A DNA stretch of 9,829 nt from Elusimicrobiota bacterium (GTDB lineage: Bacteria > Elusimicrobiota > Elusimicrobia > Elusimicrobiales > UBA9959), in the NCBI GenBank assembly GCA_003500765.1, contig DNQL01000284.1, forward strand, positions 1 to 9,829. The letters are read 5' to 3'. A program made the position numbers and the translations under genes. The first letter of the stretch is position 1, and each line of letters begins with the position of its first letter. Of this stretch, positions 1 through 7,458 are shown piece by piece. The notes beneath the pieces were generated by a model that worked only from the letters and a program-made list of their open reading frames with translations, made no database searches and was not told where the DNA came from.

Positions 1-194
1 CCGCCGGCGCGGGCCTGAGCTTCATCGGTTCCGCGGTGCTGGCCCGCTTCGTCTTCGACACGGAACTGGTATTCTCGCCCTGGCCGCCGCTGCTGATAAC
101 CCTCTCCGCCGGCCTGCTCTGCGGCTTTATGGGCCTGTTGGCCGGCCAACGGGCGCTGGCCGCCCGGCCGGTCTCGCTGCTCAGGGCCGATTAA
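1..194 (+). CDS. FtsX/YbbP-type ABC transporter permease, C-terminal fragment
   Basis: Only the last 63 codons are in the window; the first full codon is at 3 and the stop is TAA at 192-194. The fragment has a short periplasm-like stretch (VFDTELVFSPWP), one hydrophobic helix (about PPLLITLSAGLLCGFMGLLAG) and a basic cytoplasmic tail ending ARPVSLLRAD. A last helix followed by 'xxRRALxxRPxxLLRxx' is the usual C-terminus of FtsX-like permeases, especially the large YbbP type (COG3127) that pairs with a LolD/YbbA-like ATPase to move lipids or lipoproteins or to remodel the envelope. It is the only gene on the + strand and converges on the kinase fusion gene, 45 bp away. The family call rests on the tail pattern alone; the substrate cannot be inferred. 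Confidence 0.65.
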   Translation, partial: AGAGLSFIGSAVLARFVFDTELVFSPWPPLLITLSAGLLCGFMGLLAGQRALAARPVSLLRAD

Positions 195-216
195 AAACAG
201 GAGTGTTTATCTTTTT
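195..216. terminator. Weak bidirectional hairpin with T-run between convergent genes
   Basis: Directly after the permease stop, AAACA (195-199) can pair with TGTTT (204-208) around a GGAG loop, and a run of five T follows at 212-216. On the opposite strand the same hairpin is followed by a T-rich stretch. It sits between two convergent stop codons, where a shared terminator would be expected. The stem is only 5 bp and A/T-rich, so it would be weak. Confidence 0.3.
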
Positions 217-239
217 CAGGCTGACGGCGGGCGCGGATA

Positions 240-3200
240 TTATTCCGAGTCCAGCGCCGAGATGCCGGGCAGGGTGAGGCGCTCGAGGAATTCCAGGCTG
301 GCGCCGCCGCCGGTGGAGACGTGCGTCATCTTGTCCGCCACGCCGGCGATGCGCACGGCCGAGGCCGAGTCGCCGCCGCCGATGATGACGGTCTTGCCTT
401 TTTCCGCCATGACGGCCAGCTCGCGGGCCAGCCGCAGCGTGCCCTCGGAGCCTTCCTTTATCTCGAAGGCGCCTATCGGGCCGTTCCACAGCACGGTGCC
501 GGCTTTCTCCAGCAGCCCCACGGCGTGGTCGAGCGATTCCCTGCCGAGGTCGAACGATTCCCATCCTTCGGGTATGACCTTCACGTCGCGGCGCAGTTCC
601 CCCACTTTCTGCGCGGCGAAGTCGAACTTGTCGGTGACGACGAAGTCCGTCGGCAGGACTATCTTGTCGCCGTACTTCCGGAGCAGCTTCCCGGCGGTGT
701 CGAGCATGGACTCCTCTACCAGGGACTTCTGCACGTCGAATCCTTTGGCCTTGAGCAGCGTGTAGCCGATGCCGCCGCCGACTATAAGGGTGTCTATCTT
801 CTGCAGCAGCGATTCTATGACGCCCAGCTTGCTGGAGATCTTGGAGCCGCCGGTGATGCCGACGAAGGGGCGCCTGGGCTCGCTGACGGCGCCGCCGAGG
901 TAGCGCAGCTCCTTCTCTATCAGCAGGCCGGCCAGGCGGTGTTCGACATGTTTGGTTACGCCGGTGATCGATGCGTGACGGCGGTGGCAGGTGCCGAAGG
1001 CGTCGTTGACGTAGACGCCGTCGGAGAGGGCCGCCAGGCCGCGCGCGAAGACGGAGTCGTTCTCCTTCTCGCCGATGGCGAAGCGGAGGTTCTCCAGCAT
1101 GTTCGGCTTTCCCTTCACTATGGCCGCTTTACTGACCAGCACGCCCGAGGAGGCGATGCTGCCCTCGTGGAAGACCAGGTCCGGCAGGTGGCGGGCGCGC
1201 ATATAGTCGGCCACTGGCCGGAGGCTGTGCCGGGCGTAGACTTCCTCTCGCGACTTGCCTTTCTTCTCCTGCTTGTCGGGTTCGCCGAAATGGGAGCAGA
1301 GCACCGGCGTGGCGCCGGCCTCCAGCAGGAACTTCACCGTCGGGAGGGCCGCCTCTATGCGCGCGGCGTCGGCCACTTCCCCTTTCGAGAACGGCACGTT
1401 GAGGTCGAGCCGCACCAGCACGTTCTTCCCGGCGAAGAGGGACTTGTCCGCGCCGGCGATGTTCTTCTTGCGTATGCCGGTCTCGCGCGTCATTATGTCG
1501 ATGCGCTCGCGCAGTATGCGCTCCACTTCGGCGGCGGCCGACCCGGGCGACATGGCGTGCGTGAGGGTCTCGAGGATGTTGTGCGTCTTGATGAAGCTGT
1601 CGGAGAGCGGCACCGCGCCGCGGTAGACGTAGCCGCCGTTGGCGTCGACGGTGACCAGTTCGCCTTCCTTCAGCGTCACGTCCGATTCGCCCTTGAAGGT
1701 CACCGTGCCCTGCTCCTGGTCTATGACGGCGTTGGCGCAGCCTACGACGCAGGGCTTGTTGAGCGTGATGGAGGTGATGGCGGCGTGCGAGGTGCGGCCC
1801 GGGAAGACCGTGACCACGCCCTGCGAGTTGTTTATGAAGTTGAAGTCCGAGGGTTTGGTGGTCTCGGCCATGTAGACGATGTTCTCGCGGCCGGCGCGGA
1901 ACTCCTCGAACCTGGCCGGCGTCAGGGCCAGGCGGCCCCAGGCTATGCCGTGGTTTATCGGCACGCCGGTGCCCACCGGCGGCTTCCACTCGCGCGCCCC
2001 GCTGTCGTTGCGCGGCACCGAGACATAGGCGTTGCCGGCGCAGAGGCGGTCTATGCGGCCGCGGTATTCGTAGACCGAGATGACGCCCTTCTTCATCAGG
2101 TCCGTGTCTATGACCAGGCGGGCGTAGGTGCTCACCGTGGCGCGCCGGGCCTGCAGCAGCCAGAGCTCGTCGTCCTCGACGGTGAACTCCAGGTCCAGCT
2201 CGTGCTTGAGCTGGCGCTCCAGGAGGTCCTTGTACTTCTCCAGGCCCGCCCGTATCTTCGGCGGGACGGAGGCTATGCCGCGGGTGACCACGTTGCCCAT
2301 CACCACGTCCTCGCCCTGCGTCATCTCGCGGTACTCGCCGAACAGCTCGTCGCTGCCGTTGATGGGGTTGCGGGTGAAGATGACGCCGCTCATGGAGCTG
2401 GCGCTTTTATTGCCGAAGACCATCTGCTGCACGGTGACGGCCGTGCCGAAGTTGACCTCGATGGAGAGCTCTTTGAGGTATTCCCGGACATTGTGCGAAC
2501 GGCTGGAGGCGAAGACCAGGTCTATGCACCTGATCAGCTGCTCGAAAGGGTCCTGCAGGAAGGCGGAGCCGAACTTCTCCGCCACCAGCCGCTCCGCCAG
2601 GTCCGCGCCGGCCTCGGGGTGGTGCCCGCTCCTCGACGGCTCGTCGGCCTCCAGCGCGGCCAGCACATTGCGCAGGAAGCGCAGGTAGACGGCCGAGGCG
2701 AACGCTTCACCGTGCCTGCGCGCGAGTTCCGCGCGTATCGCCGGCGTAAGGCCGGCGTTGAGTATGGTGCACATGGAGCCGGGCAGCGAGATGGTGGTGC
2801 CCGAGCGCACCGAGACGAGCAGCGGGTTCTCCGGCGAGCCCAGCCTCCGGCCGGTCTTTTCTTCCAGCCGGCCCAGCCAGCGCCCTACGGCCTCCCGGAA
2901 GCTCTGCCGGTCGGCGTTCTCCCTGAAAAGTTCCGCGCAGATCGGCAGGCCCAGTATGAAGGCCGGCGGCACTTTCACGCCCAGCGAGGCCATGTCGATG
3001 ATGCCGTTGCCCTTGCCGCCCAGGAACGGGCGCAGGCTGTCGTCGGTATGGGTCCAGGTGGAGGCGATGAAGGCGTCGTAATTCCCCTCCACCGGCGGCA
3101 GGTTGGCCATCTTGTAGCGGCCGTAGAGGCTGTTCTCGGCGCCGCGGGCCGCCAGCTCCCGGTTGAGGAAGCCGATGGTCTTCTCTATGAACTCGTCGAC

Positions 3201-4460
3201 GGCGTGGAACTCGGTGGTGCGGAAGAAGTTGTTGAAGAAGCGGTCCTTGATGGGCGCCGCGCTGGCCGTGGGGATCTTGTAGACCTCCAGCACGTTGTTG
3301 AGCATGCGGCTGAGCCGCTTGAAGATGTTGCTGCGCATGAACTGCTGCAGCTCCATGGAGACGCCCTGCAGGACGCGCTTGGTCTTTATGATGTCGACGG
3401 TCTCCATCTCGTAAATGGCGGTGAGCTCCGCGCAGAACTCGTCGGCCTTGCCCGGCAGCATGCCCTTGAGCGCCAGCAGCGAGACCAGTTCCCGGACCAG
3501 CGCCACGCATTCCTTGAGGTTGTCGTAGCCCACGGTCTCGTAGCGGCTGTTGGTCAGGTCGTTGGTGAAGATGAAGACCAGCCGGCCGAGGTAGAGGTCC
3601 AGGTCGAGGAAATGGTAGAGGTCGATCCTGCCCTCGAAGTAAGACTTCTTGATCAGCGTCTTGAAGCTGCGCAGGCGCCGGAGGCAGTCGATGAGGTTGT
3701 CGGTGTCGGCGATATGCTCGTGGTCGCAGATGGAGAGGAAGGTCTCCATCTCCTTGCGCAGGAAGCACTTCTCGAAGAGGTCCAGGTTGCGGCGCAGGTT
3801 CTCCTTGACCGCGGCGATGTCGCCCGTCTGGTAGTCCCAGAGATAGGAGAGCTTCTCCTTCATCTCCTCGGCCAGCTCGATGAAGCGCGGGTCCTCGGAG
3901 GAAGGGGCGAAGGTGGTCGCCAGGGCCATGTAGCCGGCCTTGAAGAGCGGGTCGGGGTCCCGGTCGCGTATCAGCGCCAGGTAGGGTTCGACGTAGCGGG
4001 TCAGGATGCGGGGCGAGAGCTTGCGGTGCACTTCCTTGCGCAGGTCGCCGGCGAAGGAGAGCATCGGGTCGGCGCCGTCGCGCCCTTCCTCGAAGTACTC
4101 GGCGGCGCTCCGGATGTCGTCTATCAGCGCGCCGTCGCCGCCGCGCACGGGCAGCTTCTTGAGCAGCTCGCGCGCGTAATAGATGTAGGCGTCGGAGGGG
4201 TCGCGCGTGGCGCCGAGCGTGCGCACCGTCTCGTCCAGCAGGGCGGCCTGCAGCGAGTCTATGTCCTTCTTGACGTCGCGCGCGTCGGGGATCCGCTCCT
4301 CCTTGTCCAGGAGGCGGATATTGACCAGCAGCTCCACCAGCAGGTCTATCTTCTTTTCCTGGTCGGGTTCTTCGCGGGAGGCGGCGAGCTGGGCGGTTAT
4401 CTTTTCCCAGGTGTTGAGAGGTATCATCCTGGCGGCAGCTGAAGGTCCGGTCTTCGGCAT
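240..4460 (-). CDS. Fusion of PPDK-like ATP-grasp and phosphohistidine domains with phosphoglycerate kinase
   Basis: Single 1406-residue frame. Residues 1-475: helix-rich, charged, not recognised. Residues 476-770: ATP-grasp domain of the PPDK/PEP synthase family, with LGGKGNG (K483), LLVSVRSG (R552), a QGEDVV segment at 715-720, and DLEF...LLQARR, which keeps the Asp756/Glu758/Gln770 pattern of PPDK. Residues 830-950: swivelling phosphohistidine domain with TSHAA, His892 being the expected phosphate carrier. Residues about 952-1002: linker. Residues about 1003-1406: complete PGK (VLVRLDLNVPF, LENLRF, NDAFGTCHRRHAS, GGSKISSK, NGPIGAFE, GGGDSASA, STGGGASLE). PGK makes ATP and 3-phosphoglycerate from 1,3-bisphosphoglycerate in glycolysis. 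The PEP/pyruvate TIM barrel of true PPDK is missing, so PEP synthesis is unlikely and the acceptor of the His phosphate is unknown. PGK substrate residues Asp1019, Asn1021, Arg1034, His1057, Arg1126 and Arg1160 are kept, but Glu1060 replaces the Arg of SHxGRP. The start is set by AGGAG five bases upstream. It appears to be transcribed alone. Confidence 0.9.
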   Translation of the reverse strand: MPKTGPSAAARMIPLNTWEKITAQLAASREEPDQEKKIDLLVELLVNIRLLDKEERIPDARDVKKDIDSLQAALLDETVRTLGATRDPSDAYIYYARELLKKLPVRGGDGALIDDIRSAAEYFEEGRDGADPMLSFAGDLRKEVHRKLSPRILTRYVEPYLALIRDRDPDPLFKAGYMALATTFAPSSEDPRFIELAEEMKEKLSYLWDYQTGDIAAVKENLRRNLDLFEKCFLRKEMETFLSICDHEHIADTDNLIDCLRRLRSFKTLIKKSYFEGRIDLYHFLDLDLYLGRLVFIFTNDLTNSRYETVGYDNLKECVALVRELVSLLALKGMLPGKADEFCAELTAIYEMETVDIIKTKRVLQGVSMELQQFMRSNIFKRLSRMLNNVLEVYKIPTASAAPIKDRFFNNFFRTTEFHAVDEFIEKTIGFLNRELAARGAENSLYGRYKMANLPPVEGNYDAFIASTWTHTDDSLRPFLGGKGNGIIDMASLGVKVPPAFILGLPICAELFRENADRQSFREAVGRWLGRLEEKTGRRLGSPENPLLVSVRSGTTISLPGSMCTILNAGLTPAIRAELARRHGEAFASAVYLRFLRNVLAALEADEPSRSGHHPEAGADLAERLVAEKFGSAFLQDPFEQLIRCIDLVFASSRSHNVREYLKELSIEVNFGTAVTVQQMVFGNKSASSMSGVIFTRNPINGSDELFGEYREMTQGEDVVMGNVVTRGIASVPPKIRAGLEKYKDLLERQLKHELDLEFTVEDDELWLLQARRATVSTYARLVIDTDLMKKGVISVYEYRGRIDRLCAGNAYVSVPRNDSGAREWKPPVGTGVPINHGIAWGRLALTPARFEEFRAGRENIVYMAETTKPSDFNFINNSQGVVTVFPGRTSHAAITSITLNKPCVVGCANAVIDQEQGTVTFKGESDVTLKEGELVTVDANGGYVYRGAVPLSDSFIKTHNILETLTHAMSPGSAAAEVERILRERIDIMTRETGIRKKNIAGADKSLFAGKNVLVRLDLNVPFSKGEVADAARIEAALPTVKFLLEAGATPVLCSHFGEPDKQEKKGKSREEVYARHSLRPVADYMRARHLPDLVFHEGSIASSGVLVSKAAIVKGKPNMLENLRFAIGEKENDSVFARGLAALSDGVYVNDAFGTCHRRHASITGVTKHVEHRLAGLLIEKELRYLGGAVSEPRRPFVGITGGSKISSKLGVIESLLQKIDTLIVGGGIGYTLLKAKGFDVQKSLVEESMLDTAGKLLRKYGDKIVLPTDFVVTDKFDFAAQKVGELRRDVKVIPEGWESFDLGRESLDHAVGLLEKAGTVLWNGPIGAFEIKEGSEGTLRLARELAVMAEKGKTVIIGGGDSASAVRIAGVADKMTHVSTGGGASLEFLERLTLPGISALDSE

Positions 4461-4465
4461 GGCGG

Positions 4466-4470
4466 CTCCT
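4466..4470 (-). promoter_or_regulatory. Ribosome binding site of the kinase fusion
   Basis: On the - strand, AGGAG is followed by CCGCC and then the ATG at 4458-4460. This near-ideal Shine-Dalgarno fixes the start at this ATG rather than at the next in-frame Met, residue 12. Confidence 0.8.
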
Positions 4471-4497
4471 GGCTCGGCTTAAGGTGGCGCTATGATT

Positions 4498-4526
4498 AGT
4501 ATATCCGTCCCCCTCCGGGCTGTCAA
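4498..4526 (-). promoter_or_regulatory. Near-consensus sigma70 promoter of the kinase fusion
   Basis: Read on the - strand: TTGACA (4521-4526, perfect -35), a 17-base spacer, and TATACT (4498-4503, one mismatch from TATAAT). Transcription would start near 4491, giving a leader of about 30 bases that contains the AGGAG site. It lies in the 118-bp gap after the LamG gene, so the fusion gene has its own start of transcription. No operator-like palindrome is evident around it, which suggests high constitutive expression. Confidence 0.8.
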
Positions 4527-4578
4527 ATCCGGGCGCGGCTGATGGTATCCGACGCTCCGGACGGCGGTGTCCCGGTGG

Positions 4579-5406
4579 TCAGTTCTCGGACGGGGTGAAT
4601 TTGGCCAGTATCGGCACGTCTTCGGCCGACAGGAGGCGGTCCAGGACGTGGAATTCCGCCAGCTTCCCGGAGAAGAACCATTCCAGCTTTTCGCCGGCCC
4701 GGTAGGCGCCCAGTATTACGGGGCCGGGGTTTTCCACGGGACCGTCCAGGCCGTCGTTAATCGTTACGACCTGCTGCGGCGCCCCGTTCTTGTAGATGGA
4801 TACCCCCCCGGCCTTGCCGGAGCCGTCGTAAGCGACGCAGAGGTGCACCCACTCCCCGACCTCGGTGAAGCCGTCGGCGTAGACCCGGATGGAGGCGGCG
4901 TCGCCGCCGCGCTTGAAGTAAAAATGGAGCTGCTGCGGCTTGGCCGCGTCGAAATGGGCCAGGCACATCTGCGGGTCGGCGCCTTTTATGAAAAGCGCGT
5001 CGCCGCGGAACTGGCCGCGCTTGAGCCAGAACGAGACGGTGACCGGATGCCGGCCGTCGAGCAAGGCGTCGTTCCCGGGCCCCGGGCCCACGCTGGAGTA
5101 AGCCGAAATGCCGTCGAAGACGACGGCCTCCGGGGTAGTCCAGGGGAGTTCTACGGGGGCGGGAGCGGCCGGGGCGGGTTCCGGGGCGGGAACCTGGGCG
5201 GGGACCGCGGCGGTCCTGTCCTGCCGCCGGTCCGGGTTCAGTTGCTTCAGTAAGGTTATGCCGGCATAGATGAGCACCACGGCCCCTATCGCCAGCAGCG
5301 TGCCGCGCCCGTACAGAACTTTCGCCGGCGGCGGAGGAGGCGGAGGCGGCGGAGGAGGCGCAGGCCGGTCGTTACCGGTAACCGGCGGGTTCATATCGTC
5401 GCTCAT
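4579..5406 (-). CDS. Membrane-anchored LamG/concanavalin A-like domain protein
   Basis: 275 residues. An N-terminal cytoplasmic segment contains eleven consecutive prolines (residues 17-27). One transmembrane helix follows (about 35-53, GTLLAIGAVVLIYAGITLL), then a Pro/Ala-rich linker (65-88), then a C-terminal domain (about 92-270) with the pattern of Laminin_G_3/concanavalin A-like beta-sandwiches: VVFDGISAYSSV, VTVSFWLKRG, GEWVHLCVAYDGSG, VSIYKNGAPQ, and the closing GKLAEFHVLDRLLSAEDV. Such domains bind glycans or proteins outside the cell; no catalytic residues are evident, so a binding or structural role is more likely than hydrolysis. It starts one base after the stop of the preceding DUF2157-like gene, with GGAGG about ten bases upstream, so it is the last gene of that operon and probably works with those membrane proteins. 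The ligand is unknown. Confidence 0.8.
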   Translation of the reverse strand: MSDDMNPPVTGNDRPAPPPPPPPPPPPAKVLYGRGTLLAIGAVVLIYAGITLLKQLNPDRRQDRTAAVPAQVPAPEPAPAAPAPVELPWTTPEAVVFDGISAYSSVGPGPGNDALLDGRHPVTVSFWLKRGQFRGDALFIKGADPQMCLAHFDAAKPQQLHFYFKRGGDAASIRVYADGFTEVGEWVHLCVAYDGSGKAGGVSIYKNGAPQQVVTINDGLDGPVENPGPVILGAYRAGEKLEWFFSGKLAEFHVLDRLLSAEDVPILAKFTPSEN

Positions 5407-5407
5407 C

Positions 5408-6469
5408 TCAGGCCTCCTCGCCTTCCGAAAGCATCGCCGCGCTTTTTACCGTTTCCATGTGAAAGCCCAGCCACAGCATGCTGCCGCCGGTGAGCAGCAG
5501 GTGGATGAACCAGGCCTCGCCGCTGTTGGCCACCACGAACTGGAAGTAGAACGTGTAAAGGTTTATTATCAGGAAGGTCATGCCGTAGCCTCTCAGCAGC
5601 TTGAGGCCGGTTTTAGCGCCGGCCAGCAGCGACGAGACCGCGACCAGGGCCCACAGGGCGCTGAAGATCAGGCGCTCCCCCGTGGTGCCGTCCCAGCGCA
5701 CGCGGGCGTTCTCGAAATAGCCGAACAGCGACAGGAACCAGAGCGACAGGTTTATCAGCAGCAGGCCGTAATGCGCGTAGACCCGGCTGAAATTGGCCAG
5801 GCGCCCGCGCACCAGTACGCCGTGGGCCCAGGCGGCCGCCAGCGTCAGCAGGCCTATGCCGAGGAAGCGCACCGGGTAGGTCATGCCCAGGTAATAGGCG
5901 CCCCACCCCGAGACGTAGCCGGTCTCCGCGCCGAAAAAGAAAAAGAAATCCGCCAGCGCGTACCAGAGTATAAAGCGGTTCCCCACCGCGTAGGCGAGCA
6001 GGAGAAGCAGGGCCGCGTCTATCCCCAGCAGGGCCGGCCAGTTGTCGCTGCCGGTGGAGTAATGCCTGGCCATGACCACCGTCAGCCCCTGCAGGGCGAA
6101 GGCGCCGGCCAGTTCGAAGAGTTCTCCCAGCACGGGGCGCGGGCGCAGGGCCTTGAGCCGGCTGCCCTGAAGCAGCAGCGCGGCGAAAGCCAGCAGCAGC
6201 GAGCCCTCGGCGGCCAGCCACCAGTTAACCCGCTCTTTGAGGAAGTTCCAGAGCGCGATAAGGTGCTCCTGCATCAGGATGCCGGTCCCCGTTACGGCGG
6301 AGAGAACGCCGATGACGGCGAACATTTTCACCAGGAAACCCGGGCTGACCGGCGCCACCGGGTAGCGGTCTTTAAGTTTGCGGGACTGCTCCCAACTGAG
6401 TATCCCCCTGGCGGCCAGCTCGTCGAGCTCGGCGTGCACTTTCCGGTGCAGGCGCAGCCCGGCGCTCAT
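5408..6469 (-). CDS. DUF2157-like multi-pass membrane protein (second of a tandem pair)
   Basis: 353 residues. The soluble N-terminus (about 1-40, ELDELAARGILSWEQSRKL followed by a DRYP turn) matches the short helical head of DUF2157 proteins. A string of hydrophobic segments follows, about ten by eye, including roughly 44-64, 85-101, 118-133, 147-162, 166-180, 200-218, 233-249, 267-284, 296-313 and 320-336. It is a clear paralog of the upstream gene: compare LLRGYGMTFLIINLYTF with LIRGFGVTFLCINIFTR, and HYGLLLINLSLWFLSLFG with AVGLIYFNMSLLILSSLSG. The start ATG overlaps the upstream stop by 4 bp (ATGA), implying translational coupling. The function of DUF2157 proteins is not established. The segment ADFFFFFGAE (173-182) has five consecutive Phe in a membrane helix. 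Confidence 0.75.
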   Translation of the reverse strand: MSAGLRLHRKVHAELDELAARGILSWEQSRKLKDRYPVAPVSPGFLVKMFAVIGVLSAVTGTGILMQEHLIALWNFLKERVNWWLAAEGSLLLAFAALLLQGSRLKALRPRPVLGELFELAGAFALQGLTVVMARHYSTGSDNWPALLGIDAALLLLLAYAVGNRFILWYALADFFFFFGAETGYVSGWGAYYLGMTYPVRFLGIGLLTLAAAWAHGVLVRGRLANFSRVYAHYGLLLINLSLWFLSLFGYFENARVRWDGTTGERLIFSALWALVAVSSLLAGAKTGLKLLRGYGMTFLIINLYTFYFQFVVANSGEAWFIHLLLTGGSMLWLGFHMETVKSAAMLSEGEEA

Positions 6470-7458
6470 GACGCCCTCCCTTCGCCGGCCGCGTATTTAA
6501 AGTAATAGTGCAGGGCGCCGCTGAAGGCCAGCAGCCCGGCGCCGCCGGCCAGCAGGAAGGTCCCCGCCTGCATCGAATTCCAGAACAGCTCGTGAAAGCG
6601 GGTGAAGATGTTTATGCACAGGAAGGTCACGCCGAAACCGCGGATCAGGCCGTTCTGCAGGCGGTCGGCCGCGACTATCTGCGCTATGCAGGCCAGGGTG
6701 AAGAAGGACACCCAGCCCAGCGCGATGTTGTCCCCTCCCGACAGCGAGGACAGGATGAGCAGCGACATATTGAAGTAGATCAGCCCGACGGCCTGCCAGA
6801 CCTTGTAGAACCGGCCGGTTTCCGGGTAGAGATTAAGTTCATGGTAGACGCCCACACCCACCGCGGCCAGCGCCGCGGGCCACATCAGGCGCGGGTCCTG
6901 CACGCCGAAAGCGTAGGTGGAGCGGCCCAGCATGCCGTCCCAGGAGCCGATCCAGTGGAACAGGGTCAGGACGGAGAGCAGCAGCAGGTAGGCGTTGCGG
7001 CTCCGGTAGGCGAGGTAGAAGGCGAAGGGCAGGCAGACGGTAAGGGCGGCGTGCATGGCCGCCTCGTCCTTCATCCCGACGGAGCCGCAGAGGATGCCGA
7101 CCGCCGCGCCGACCATGTAGACGCCCAGCGTTACCACGATCTTGGAAGAGGTGGAGTAGCGCTCCCGGAGGTCTTCGGCCAGGCGCAGGCCCCATTTCAC
7201 GGCGGCGTAGCCGATGCCGCCCGTTACGAGCGCGCCGACGAAGGCGGAGCCGGTCATGGCCGCTATGGCGCCCACTATGCCGAAGAAGGCCAGCAGTCCG
7301 CCGATGATGCCGATATACCGGAGCACCCCGGCGAAGCCGAACTCCGCGAAAGAGTATCTCTCATGGAGCGTGTCGTAGGTGTCTTTTTCTATCAGTCCGT
7401 CGGCCAGCCAGGCCGCGGCTTCGCTCTGCAGGAATTCCTTGGTCCGCCGGTTCGCCAT
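6466..7458 (-). CDS. DUF2157-like multi-pass membrane protein (first of a tandem pair)
   Basis: 330 residues from the ATG at 7456-7458. This start is chosen over a possible upstream in-frame start at 7488 because GGGAGGG lies just 5' of it and the extra ten residues (MRSCARGGGT) look like leader sequence. The N-terminal head (about 1-40, AAWLADGLIEKDTYDTLHER) is followed by around nine or ten hydrophobic segments (about 44-69, 71-90, 106-126, 137-150, 155-170, 190-205, 222-239, 245-263, 274-290, 297-316). It shares head, segment order and the GFGVTFLCIN signature with the next gene, so the two arose by duplication and may form a heteromeric complex. Biochemical role unknown. It is the first gene of a three-gene operon with its paralog and the LamG protein; the only possible promoter seen is a weak extended -10 about 40 bases upstream. 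Confidence 0.75.
   Translation of the reverse strand: MANRRTKEFLQSEAAAWLADGLIEKDTYDTLHERYSFAEFGFAGVLRYIGIIGGLLAFFGIVGAIAAMTGSAFVGALVTGGIGYAAVKWGLRLAEDLRERYSTSSKIVVTLGVYMVGAAVGILCGSVGMKDEAAMHAALTVCLPFAFYLAYRSRNAYLLLLSVLTLFHWIGSWDGMLGRSTYAFGVQDPRLMWPAALAAVGVGVYHELNLYPETGRFYKVWQAVGLIYFNMSLLILSSLSGGDNIALGWVSFFTLACIAQIVAADRLQNGLIRGFGVTFLCINIFTRFHELFWNSMQAGTFLLAGGAGLLAFSGALHYYFKYAAGEGRAS

Noticed and set aside
240..1493. Treating phosphoglycerate kinase as an independent gene starting at 1493
   Set aside because: The frame is continuous with the upstream domains, no stop intervenes, and there is no Shine-Dalgarno or good promoter before this ATG. It is kept only as a possible secondary product.
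321..4442. Open frame of 1373 codons on the + strand, opposite the kinase fusion gene
   Set aside because: It is exactly codon-aligned with the real gene on the other strand and stays open because that gene avoids TTA, CTA and TCA codons. Its translation is low-complexity and has no family motifs, whereas the - strand frame has full enzyme signatures.
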